Below, piece after piece: positions 53,782-64,000 of a DNA stretch of 64,000 nucleotides. The stretch is from Stomoxys calcitrans. Its lineage: Eukaryota > Arthropoda > Insecta > Diptera > Muscidae. A model generated the notes under the pieces. The model worked only from the letters and a program-made list of their open reading frames with translations, was not told the DNA's origin and did not search any database. The stretch is from assembly GCF_963082655.1 (NCBI RefSeq), contig NC_081555.1, positions 16,399,150-16,463,149 of the forward strand, written 5' to 3'. The position numbers and the translations under genes were made by a program. Positions within the stretch are counted from its first letter, which is position 1. Every line of letters starts with the position of its first letter.

Positions 53782-56200
53782 AGTATATACCAAAAGTGTT
53801 TAAAAGCTGTTTAAAAGCTTTGACATGATATTCAAAAAAAATCATGTTAAAAGGTTTTTTGATGAACTTTTTTATATTTACCCTTTCAGATTTCTTAAAA
53901 TACTTCATTTCATTTCTCTCAGAATCAATCACAAACAAATTCTATTAAATTTGAATTTGGCAACTCTTAAATGCTAAAGAACTTCTAACCAGTCAAAATC
54001 TGAAAAAAAAAATCCTCAACAATCAACTCAATGCTCCCCCACCATTATTTTTTTCAATAATGAGAGAAGAGAAAAAAGCTCTTTTCAATATTCAACATTG
54101 GGAGCTTAGGCTGAAAATAATATTAGATCCCCTTTCGTTTCCACTTTTACCCAAACCTATAATAAGTGAGCATCAACAATCTTCTCTTTCTCTCTTCTTC
54201 TCTTTGGCTTTTCCACACTAATCAAGATTGAAAATTTTAGAGTACAAGGCAGAGTCTAAAATAATGCAAGCCAGAGAGAGATAGTGAATGTTCAGTTGAG
54301 GTGAGCAACAGCTCTCTTAACTTCAATGGCACTTTTTCCGTTTCCAATGCTTAAGTGGAAAAGGAAGAGCTTAGATTGCGTAAGCCAAAAAAAAAAATTA
54401 GATTTGGCAGCAAGCATAAGGATTTTACAAACTAAAATTTAAAGAAGAGCATCTTGGCTCTTGGAAAATTCCAAGACATTCTGTTCACTAAAATCATTGA
54501 AGTTTTGGCAAACTCTTTAGTTCTTTATAAGCGATCGGCGGGCGAACATTGAATAGACGGTAAACGGACGGTTCGTCGGTCGGTTTTCGGTTAAGTCAAA
54601 CATTAAAATACCTAGGCATTGTTAAAATAACTACAAAATCAGAACAACTAAGCAGTTATGAGCTATTTGAAAGATGTTTTGTTTAAAAATATACACAAAA
54701 AAAAAGGTTTGCCATGCATTTTGCTTTTCGTTCGTTTGTTACTGCGTGTGTGCCGTGTGCGTACTAGTGTCGTGAGTGCATCTAAGAACAAACAAAACTC
54801 GAAAAAAAACTATTACGGTCCGCTAAATTGGTGTTCGGTTTTCGCGATAAATGATGGCAAGCAATAAACAAGAAAAGGTTATATCAAACCTTTTGAGTGA
54901 AAAGTTAGGGGGAAAAAAATAGCAAGCAATCGAAAAAACTTAGCGGGCGACTTTATCAAAAGAAAAGTTCAAGAAAACAGGAAAAACAAAAAATTGTAAA
55001 GCTAATAGTTATAATCGTTGGCTGTAAAAATAATTCTATGCCTTATTCTTTGCTATAATTTTGTGTATTTGCCAAGTGACTTAAGTCAAATTCATGCCAT
55101 TCGTTTGTTAAAGCAAAGTTCTTGTACCAACTGCCATACAAAAGCAATTGCAATGTGTAAAATCAGTACAGTATGGCTCAAAATATGAATTAAATAAAAA
55201 AAAATCATCTTCTCATTACCATTGTTGGGGTCCGCGTGCGTTCGTTCTTTCGTGTGCATATAGTTCTGCCGGCAGAACTGCGGACGTCGTCGTCGTCGTT
55301 GTTGGCATCGCTATGTGTTTCGTGCTGCGCGAGAGTATAAACAAACCCCCTGACTAAAACAAAGCTTTTGATTGTTCAACTCATGGCAACAGGTGAGTGT
55401 TGGCGAAAGAAAAAAAGTGCGTGTATGGGGATGGGGAAAAGCAAAAACACAAACAACAAAAACTGTTCTGGTGGTATTGAAGTGATTTGATGAACAGATC
55501 TTTGTTTACGCATGGGTGGCACATAACAGAAATATGAATGTTGTTAGCAGGGTAGGCATGTCAGTGGTTGGCAGAGTAACATTTATGTATAACATAAAAG
55601 TGTTTGTGCGAATATATGTTACAGTGGTTGGTTAACAGTTGAGGCCTGATATGGTCTGCAGTAAAAAAGGAAACTGTCGTTGAATGTGCATAGCGATATG
55701 TAAAGCTAAAGACAAATAACAGCACTGGAGATCTAAAAATTTGTATATTGTGCTGTATAAAATAAACAGCAGAGTGTGTTATTCGTATAAAAAGGCTTAA
55801 ATTTAGTTTTGTGAGTCTTGCCACAAGGATTTGGCTGTAAATACCTTTATGGGGCGTTGTGGAAACCTTGTTGTGAGATTATGGTGAATGAATTGCATGA
55901 ACTAAGAGGACAGTACTATTTTTGCTATGATTTTGTATTGGATTTTTCAGACTTATTTAGGTATACTGATTTATTTTGCATTTTTGCTTTTTGGAAATCT
56001 TCTAAATGGGTATATACAAATTTATTGTGATTTGATGTCTATATATATATATATTTCTTTTATTTTATATATGAATTATTATAAACTAAGGGTCATATTT
56101 ACAAAACCTAATGTGGATTTGAAAAAGGTTTATTTGACATTTCTATTAAGTAAACCTGGAAATCTTTGACATTTCTATAAAGGAAATCTGGAGGCCAATG
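53782..56200 (+). repeat. Large promoter-like repeat, copy 3
   Basis: Nearly identical to copy 2 from about 54600 to 55960 (offset 5,414 bp at 54658). G+C block at about 54533-54590, palindrome at 55262-55279, ATGGCAACAG|GTGAGT (ATG at 55383) and TATAAAAA at 55786. It ends at AATCTGGAGGCCA, where copy 4 continues, so its tail is cut by the next repeat. Confidence 0.88.
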
Positions 56201-57026
56201 TAGTGCATCTTTTATCTTGACTTCTTGAGCCACTAGAGGTCGCAATTCTTATCCGATTTGGCTGAAATTTTGCATGAAGTGTTTTGTTATGTTTTCCAAC
56301 AACTGTGCTAGGTATGGTACAAATCTGTTCATAACCTGATATAGCTGTCATATAAATCGATCTGGGTTCTTGACTTTATGAGCCTCTAGAAGGTGCAAAT
56401 ATTATTTGGTTTGGGAAAAATTTTGTATATCGACTTCTCCCATTATCATCAGCACTATCTAAGAAGTTTGCTCGAAATCGGTTAAGATTGAGATATAGCT
56501 TCCATATATATGTTTGTCCAATTTTGAGAAATATTGCAATAAATTGCTCATTTGTTAGCCGATTCTCTCTTAATTTAGCAGGAAGTATTTTCTTATGACT
56601 CTCTACATTACTGGTGAATTTCATAGAAATCGGCCCAGATTTAGATATAGCTGCGATATATGTATATCGCCTGTTTTTCACTCAAAAAGGCACTGCAAGC
56701 GCAATTGTTTACCAATCTTGCCAAAATTTTGCACAAAGCTTTCCTCGACGACTACCACAATATCTAAGAACTTTGATCGAAATCGGTTCAGAATTAGATA
56801 TGGCTCTCATACATATGTTTGTCAGATTTTGGACCCGTATAAGGTCAACCGTTGTTATTACAATTTAAATGTAATTGCTCTAAATTTGATACGGATTGTA
56901 TAATAAACCATCTGTAAACATCCGCCGAGGTCCATTGAAAAGTGGTTCAGAATTAGATATAGCTCCCACTTTGTATATAAAGGGTAGGTGTAGGGTATTA
57001 TAAAGTGGCACCGCCCGAATTTTGCT
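56201..57026 (-). repeat. Family C fragment (plus) joined to family A element end (minus)
   Basis: 56215-56445 carries family C phrases (TTGACTTCTTGAGCC, GATATAGCTGTCATATAAAT) in plus orientation. From 56466 the sequence is family A on the minus strand, ending at GTGTAGGGTATTATAAAGTG and GCACCGCCCGAATTTTGC. The family A part is almost identical to 60778-61340. Confidence 0.8.
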
Positions 57027-60000
57027 TTTCCCTGGTTTACAATTTGTCTTAGGGCTTTGATGTATTACACACAGCTTTTATAGAAAAACTAAAGGAAAAC
57101 TTAGCACCATTCAAAAGTTCAAACTACAAAAAAAATCTGTAATCCTTTAAAAAGAACTGAAAGAATCTAAAATAAAAAAATTTTGTCATAATTAAATGTT
57201 TGCGTAACTTGGCTATACGGTGAAGCTCTTTATCAAAATCTATGTTTCTTTCCAAAAATTTTAATGTATATGCAAAAATTGTTTAAAACCTTTGACATGA
57301 TATTCAAAGAAATAACGTTTTTGTTGACCTTCTTTATGTTTACTGTTCTAGACTTCTAAAAATACTTCATTCCATTTCTCTTAGCATCAATCACCAAAAT
57401 ATTCTATTAAAGTTGAAGTTGGCAACTCTTAAATGCTAAAGAACTTCTAACCAGTTAAAATCTGAAAAAAAAAATCCTCAACATTTAACTCAATGCTCCC
57501 CCACTTTTATTCTTTTTGAATAATGAGAGAAGAGAAAAAAGCTCTTTTCAATATTCAACATTGGCAGCTTAGGCTGAACATAATATTAGGTCCCCTTTCG
57601 TTTCCACTTTTACTCCTACCAACAATTAGTGAGCATCAACAATCTTCTCTTTCTCTCTTCTTCTCTTTGGCTTTTCCTTGAATCAAGATTGAAAATTTTA
57701 GAGTACAAGGCAGAGTCTAAAATAATGCAAGCCAGAGAGAGATAGTGAATGTTCAGTTGAGGTGAGCAGCAGCTCCCTTAACTTCAATGGCACATTTTCC
57801 GTTTCCAATGCTTAAGTGGAAAAGGAAAGAGCTTAGATTGCGCAGACCAAAATGCCCTCTTTTAGATTTGGCAACAAGCCTAAGGGTTTTAGAAACTAAA
57901 ATTTAAAGAAGAGCATCTTGGCTATTGGAAAATTCCAAGGCATTCAGTTCAATGAAATTTTGGCAAACTCTTTAGTTCTTAATAAGCGATCGGCGGGCGA
58001 ACATTGAAAAGACGGTAAACGGACGGTTCGGCGGTCGGTTTTCGGTTAAGTCAAACATTAAAATACCTAGGCATTGTTAAAATAACTACAAAATCAGAGC
58101 AACTAAGTAGTTATGAGCTATTTGAAAGATGTTTTGCTTAAATATATACACAAAAAAAGGTTTGCCATGCATTTTGCTTTACGTTCGTTTGTTATTCCGT
58201 GTGTGCCGTGTGCGTACTAGTGTCGTGAGTGCATATATGTAAGAACAAAAAAAGAAAAACTCGAAAAAAACTATTACGGTCCGCTAAATTGGTGTTCGGT
58301 TTGCGCGATAAATGATGGCAAGCAATAAACAAGAAAAGGTTGTAACAAACCTTTTGAGTGAAAAGTTCGGCGGAAAAGTAGCAAGCAATCGAAAAAACTT
58401 AGCGGGCAACTTTATCAAAAGACAAGTTCAAGAAAACAGGAAAAACAAAAAATTGTAAAGCTAATAGTTATAATCGTTGGCTGTAAAAATAATCCTATGC
58501 CTTATTCTTTGCTATAATTTTGTGTATTTGCCAAGTGACTTAGGTCAAATTCATGTCATTCATTTGTTAAAGCAAAGTTCCCTTACCAACTGCAAACAAA
58601 ACCAATTGAAATGTATAAAATCAGTACAGTATGGCTCAAAATATGAATTAAATAAAAAATCATCTGCTCATTACCATTGTTGGGGTCCGCGTGTGTTCGT
58701 TCTTTCGTGTGCATACAGTTCTGCCGGCAGAACTGCGGACGTCGTCGTCGTCGTTGTTGGCATCGCTAAGTGTTTCGTGCTGCGCGAGTGTATAAACAAA
58801 CCCCCTAACATTTGTATATAACATAAATGTGTTTGAACGAATACATGATTACAGTGATTGGTTAACAGTTGAGGCCTGATATGGTCTGCAGTGAAAAACG
58901 AAATTGTCGTTGAATGTGCATAGGGATATGTAAAGCTAAAGACAAATAACAGCACTGGAGATCTAAAAATTTGTATATTGTGCTGTATAAAATAAACAGC
59001 AGAGTGTGTTATTCGTATAAAAAGGCTTAAATTTAGTTTTGTGAGTCTTGCCACAAGGATTTGGCTGTAAATACCTTTATGGGGCATTGGGGAAACCTTG
59101 TTGTGAGACTATGGTGAATGAATTGCATGAACTTAGAGGTCAGTACTATTTTTGCTCTGATTTTGTATTGGAATTTTCAGACTTATTTAGGTATACCGAT
59201 ATATTTTGAATTTTTTTTTTGAAATTTTCTAAATGGGTATATACAAATTTATTGTGATTTGAAGTCTATATATATATTTCTTTTATTTTATATATTAATT
59301 ATTATAAACTAAGGGTCATATTTACAAAACCTAATGTTAATTTGAAAAAGGTTTATTTGACATATCTATTAAATCAATCTGGAAATCTTTGACATTTCTA
59401 TAAAAGAAATCAGGAGGCCACCGTCAAACTTAAAATTTCATAAAATTTTGTTTTGTGCATCTTTCTTCATTGGTCTCCAAGTTTTTAGGGATTTCAGGCT
59501 GACTTTTAGGCCTTTTAGTTAACTTTTTTAAGGTCATTAATTGGGTTTGAGGACAGCATGTTGTAATGAGTTTCTTAAAAATTGCAATTTTTTACTAATA
59601 TAGCCGTTTTTTAAGATGTAGAATCTCTAAGTGTGAGGGTTTTATAACATTTTTGTGCAAATTTACATTTTTAACCATTGGTAAACATTAACTTAAGACA
59701 ACTGCTTTGAACATAACCTTTGAGAATTTTTTTTTTTAGAAATTTTTTGGATAGTTAGTTTTTAGTAGGGTGATCAGTAAATCGGATTTTTTCTAAAAAC
59801 TATTTTCGATTTTTTTTATAAAAAATAGGTTTAAGATTTTGAGATTAAAAAAAAACCTTAAACCAGTTAGTTTTTTTATAAAAGTAAAGAGTCGACCAGC
59901 ATATTGTTTTTTCAGTTTCTGAGACAAAATTCATTTAGAGCGGAGACAGCATCTAAGAAATTTTTACAAAATTTTCTCAGATGGCAAGATGTTCAATGAA

Positions 60001-60138
60001 ATGTTCTCTAAAGCCAAAATTGCAACGAAATGTTCAATAAAGGCAAAATTTCAATGAAATCTCCTCTTAAGGCAAGATTTCAATGAGAATTCTTTTAACA
60101 TAAAATATAAACCAAATTCGATAAAAAAAATTTAAAAT
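57027..60138 (+). repeat. Large promoter-like repeat, copy 4
   Basis: The most complete 3' tail of the five. G+C block at about 57989-58045, palindrome at 58716-58735 and TATAAAAA at 59016. It lacks about 230 bp after CCCCCTAACA at 58806, so the ATGGCAACAG|GTGAGT string is deleted. The tail at 59870-60130 preserves the empty site of the element at 51058. Confidence 0.88.
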
Positions 60139-60777
60139 TTAAAGAAATAAGTAAAAGCGTGTTAAGTTCGGCCGGACCGAATCTTATATACCCTCCACCA
60201 TAAATCGCATTTGTCGAGCTCTCTTCCCGGTATCTCTTTTTAGGCAAACAAAAGGTAAAAGAAAACAATTTTCATGTTATTGTAACAATATCAAGTTATT
60301 GTTAATTTCGGACCATAATTCAATTGAATATTGGAGACAATAGTAGAACTCATTATGTAAAATTTCAGCCAAATCTAGTAAGAATTACGCCCTTTAGGGG
60401 CTGAAGAAGTAAAATAGGGAGATCGGTTTATAGGGGAGCTGTATTAGGCCTTAAACCGATTCAGACCATATTCGACACGTACGTTAAAGGTCATTAGAGA
60501 AGCCGCTGTACAAAATATCAGCCAAATCGGATAATAATTGCCCACTTTAGAGGCTCAAGAAGTCAATATCCCAGATCGGTTTATAAGGCAGCTATATCAG
60601 GTTATGGACCATTTTTAACACAGTTATTGAAAGTCAAAACAAAACACTTCATGCAAAATTTCAGCCAAATCGGATAAGAATTGCGCCTTCTAGTGGCTCA
60701 AGAAGTCAAGATCCAAGATCGGTTTATATGGCAGTTGTATTATGTCATATGTCATACAAAACACGTCATGCTAAGTT
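60139..60777 (-). repeat. Family C element fragment
   Basis: The left terminus is AAGTAAAAGCGTGTTAAGTT then TTCGGCCGGACCGAA, TATATACCCTCCACCATA and TCGCATTTGTCGAGCTCTCT. About three units follow, then an abrupt join to family A at about 60777. Confidence 0.82.
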
Positions 60778-61340
60778 TGCTCGAAATCGGTTAAGATTGA
60801 GTTATAGCTTCCCTATATATGTTCGTCCGATTTTGAGAAATATTGCTATAAATTGCTCATTTGTTAACCGATTCTCTCTTAATTTTGCGGGAAGTATTTT
60901 CTTATGACTCTCGACATTACTGGTGAATTCCATAGAAATCGGCCCAGATTTAGATATAGCTGCCATATATGTATATCGCCTGTTTTTCACTTAAAAAGGC
61001 ACTGCAAGCGCAATTGTTTACCAATCTTGCCAAAATTTTGCACAAAGCTTTCCTCGACGACTACCACAATATCTAAGAACTTTGATCGAAATCGGTTCAG
61101 AATTAGATATGGCTCTCATACATATGTTTGTCAGATTTTGGACCCGTATAAGGTCAACCGTTGTTATTACAATTTAAATGTAATTGCTCTAAATTTGATA
61201 CGGATTGTATAATAAACCATCTGTAAACATCCGCCGAGGTCCATTGAAAAGTGGTTCAGAATTAGATATAGCTCCCACCATATATTTAAAGGGTAGGTGT
61301 AGGGTATTATAAAGTTGGCACCGCCCGAATATTGCTTTTC
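60778..61340 (-). repeat. Family A element end (duplicate of 56466-57026)
   Basis: It matches 56466-57026 at a constant offset near 4,310 bp with few differences, and ends in the same GCACCGCCCGAAT terminus. It marks the left edge of a recent segmental duplication. Confidence 0.85.
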
Positions 61341-63461
61341 CCTGGTTTACAATCTGTCATAGGGCTTTGATGTATTACACACAGCTTTTATAGAAAAACT
61401 AAAGGAAAACTTAGCACCATTTAAAAGTTGAAACTACAAAAAATCTGTAATCCTTTAAAAAGTACTGAAAGAATCTTAAATAAAAAAATGTTGTCATAAT
61501 AAAATGTTTGCGTAACTTGGCTATACGGTGAAGCTCTTTATCAAAATCTATGTTTCTTTCCAAAAATTTTAATGTATATGCAAAAATTGTTTAAAACCTT
61601 TGACATGATATTCAAAGAAATAACGTTTTTGTTGACCTTCTTTATGTTTACTGTTCTAGACTTCTAAAAATACTTCATTCCATTTCTCTTAGCATCAATC
61701 ACCAAAATATGCTATTAAAGTTGAAGTTGGCAACTCTTAAATGCTAAAGAACTTCTAACCAGTCAAAATCTGAAAAAAAATCCTCAACATTTAACTCAAT
61801 GCTCCCCCACCATTGTTTTTGAATAATGAGAGAAGAGAAAAAAGCTCTTGTCAATATTCAACATTGGGAGCTTAGGCTGAACATAATATTAGGTCCCCTT
61901 TCGTTTCCACTTTTACTACTACCACTATTAAGTGAGCATCAACAATCTTCTCTTTCTCTCTTCTTCTCTTTGGCTTTTCCTCGAGTGAAGATTAAAAATT
62001 TTAGAGTACAAGGCAGAGTCTAAAATAATGCAAGCAAGAGAGAGATAGTGAATGTTCAGTTGAGGTGAGCAGCAACTCCCTTAACATCAATGGCACATTT
62101 TCCGTTTCCAATGCTTAAGTGGAAAAGGAAAGAGCTTAGATTGCGTAAGCCAAAATGCCCTCTTTTAGATTTGCCAGCAATCATAAGGGTTTTAAAAAAC
62201 TCAAATTTAAAGAAGAGCATTTTGACTATTGGAAAATTCCAAGACATTCTGTCTAATAAAATCAATGAAGTTTTGGCAACCTCTTTAGTTCTTAATAAGC
62301 GATCGGCGGGCGAACATTAAAAAGACGGTAATCGGACGGTCGGCGGTCGGTTTTCGGTTAAGTCAAACATTAAAATACCTATTCATTGTTAAAATAACTA
62401 CAAAATCAGAACAACTAAATAGTTATGAGCTATTTGAAAGATGTTTTGTTTAAAAATATCCACAAAAAAAAAAGGTTTGCCATGCATTTTGCTTTTCGTT
62501 CGTTTGTTACTGCGTGTGTGCCGTTTGCGTACTAGTGTCGTGAGTGCATGTAAGAACAAAAAAAAAAAAAACTTGAAAGACTATTGCGGTCCGCTAAATT
62601 GGTGTTCGGTTTTCGCGATAAATGATGGCAAGCAATAAACAAGAAAAGGTTGTAACAAACCTTTTGAGTGAGAAGTTCGGGGAAAAAAGTAGATGGTGAC
62701 TTTATCAAAAGAAAAGTTCAAAAAAAGAGGAAAAACAAATAAATGTAAAGCTAATAGTTATAATCGTTGGCTGTAAAAATAATCCTATGCCTTATTCTTT
62801 GCTATAATTTTGTGCATTTGCCAAGTGCCTTTAGTCAAATTCATGCCATTTGTTTGTTAAAGCAAAGTTCCTTTACCAACTGCCATACAAAACCAATTGA
62901 AATGTATAAAATCAGTACAGTATGGCTCAAAATATGAATTAAATAAAAAAAAAATCATCAGCTCATTACCAATGTTGGGGTCCGCGTGTGTTCGTTCTTT
63001 CGTGTGCATACAGTTCTGCCGGCAGAACTGCGGACGTCGTCATCGTTGTCGTTGTTGGCATCGCTATGTGTTTCGTGCTGCGCGAGTGTATAAACAAACC
63101 CCCTGACTAAAGCAAAGCTTTTGATTGTTCAACTCATGGCAACAGGTGAGTGTAGGTGAAAGTAAACAAATGCTTGTATGGGGATGGGGAAAAGCAAAAA
63201 CATAAACAACAAAAGCTGCTCTGGTGGTATTGAAGTGTTTTGATGAACAGATCTTTATGTTCGCATGGGTGGCAGCACATAACAGAAATATGTATGCTGT
63301 TAGCAGGGTAGGCATGTTAGTGGTTGAGAGACTAACATTTGTATATAACATAAAAGTGTTTGAACGAATACATGGTTACAGTGGTTGGTTAACTGTTGAG
63401 GCATGATATGGTCTGGAATGTAAAAGAAGTAGTCTTTGAATGTGCACAGCGATATGTAAAG
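61341..63461 (+). repeat. Large promoter-like repeat, copy 5 (3'-truncated)
   Basis: G+C block at about 62299-62355, palindrome at 63011-63030 and ATGGCAACAG|GTGAGT (ATG at 63136). It stops at GCGATATGTAAAG, where other copies continue with CTAAAGACAAATAAC, and joins A/T low complexity. Copy-specific indels break the short frames seen in copies 2-4. Confidence 0.87.
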
Positions 63462-64000
63462 AAAATTTGGTCAATTTTTTCCTATTGAAACATTTAGTCC
63501 TTTTTAAGCCAAATATTATTTGGGGATGTTTAAAACTTTAGTTTTGCTGAATTTTTTTTTCAAAATTTTATTTTTATAGAAAATTTTTTCAATATACTGT
63601 CTTTTTTCTATTTGTCAAAATTTTATTTTTATAGAGAATTTAGTCAAAAATTTTTTTCAATGGTAAATTTTGTCAAAATTATTTTGCTCTGGAAAATGTC
63701 AGAATTTCTTTTTTAAAGAAAATTTCTCCAACATTTTTTCAAATTTTTTTTTTCTTTGGAAAATTTTCTAAAAATTTCGTTTCTATAGAAAATTGAGTCT
63801 TAATATTATTTTTAAAGAAAACTAATTCAAAATTATGTTTTTATGAAATTTTTTAAAATTTTATTAAAAAAAAAAATTTGGTCAAAATTTTATTAAAAAA
63901 AAAATTTGGTCAAAATTTTATTAAAAAAATTTTTTGTCAAAATTTTATTAAAAACATTTTTTGTCAAAATTTTATTAACAAAAATGTTTGTCAAAATTTT
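63462..64000. repeat. A/T low-complexity with GTCAAAATTTTATT units
   Basis: Degenerate units of the 29-bp satellite class, in opposite orientation to 14937-16405. They become a short tandem repeat of about 27 bp (TTGGTCAAAATTTTATTAAA) from 63875 to the window edge. Confidence 0.8.

Noticed and set aside
49244..63406. Short ORFs recurring in the large repeat (for example MSYLKDVLF..., and a Val-run frame before ECINKPPD)
   Set aside because: Conserved between copies only where the DNA is nearly identical. Frames shift in copy 5 and are absent in copy 1, as expected for noncoding DNA.

Overview
The window looks like nuclear DNA of a calyptrate (muscoid) fly, probably a muscid; the species is inference. 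The support is short GT-AG introns, an insect-type SET/MYND gene, mariner- and hAT-type miniature elements, tRNA-derived SINEs, CR1- and RNase H-bearing non-LTR retrotransposons, and very dense A+T-rich repeats. No prokaryotic operon, CRISPR array or free-standing tRNA/rRNA gene is visible.

Layout. 1-1354: array of a dispersed repeat ending in a GACAGACAGACG-type terminus. 1400-4205: 16-bp satellite. 5085-7350 and 9231-13430: repeat elements built of 153-bp or about 131-bp units, cut by a SINE, a hAT-like MITE and two mariner-like MITEs. 13.4-14.9 kb: unique DNA with CTCF-like motifs, a hairpin and a weak promoter candidate. 14937-20060: 29-bp satellite split by a CR1-like retrotransposon with an open 974-codon reading frame. 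21.4-23.6 kb: SINE heads, a decayed RNase H retrotransposon and a 153-bp array. 23796-32397: the one clear host gene, a SMYD (MYND zinc finger, SET, post-SET) protein in six visible exons. It is 5'-incomplete, and its 6.7-kb third intron is packed with repeats. 32.5-34.3 kb: retrotransposon remnant with a nested SINE, and a repeat fragment with a MITE. 34.4-38.5 kb: two duplicated composite blocks of GACA-type and TAGTAAAATT-type satellite. 38.9-40.9 kb: unique DNA. 42.2-44.0 kb: 131-bp-unit array. 44.1-63.5 kb: five copies of a 2-3 kb repeat (one inverted, four direct) interleaved with repeat elements. 63.5-64.0 kb: A/T low-complexity DNA.

Two patterns stand out. First, repeat arrays at many loci, of differing sequence, keep the same unit length of 153 bp (or 305 bp, its double). 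Second, the 44-63 kb repeat has promoter-like parts: a G+C-rich block, a perfect 20-22 bp palindrome, and the string ATGGCAACAG followed by a GTGAG splice-donor-like sequence in four of five copies. It could be an amplified promoter/first-exon unit or an unclassified element. Functions of the repeats are inferred. Only the SMYD gene and the retrotransposon ORF are firm coding calls.
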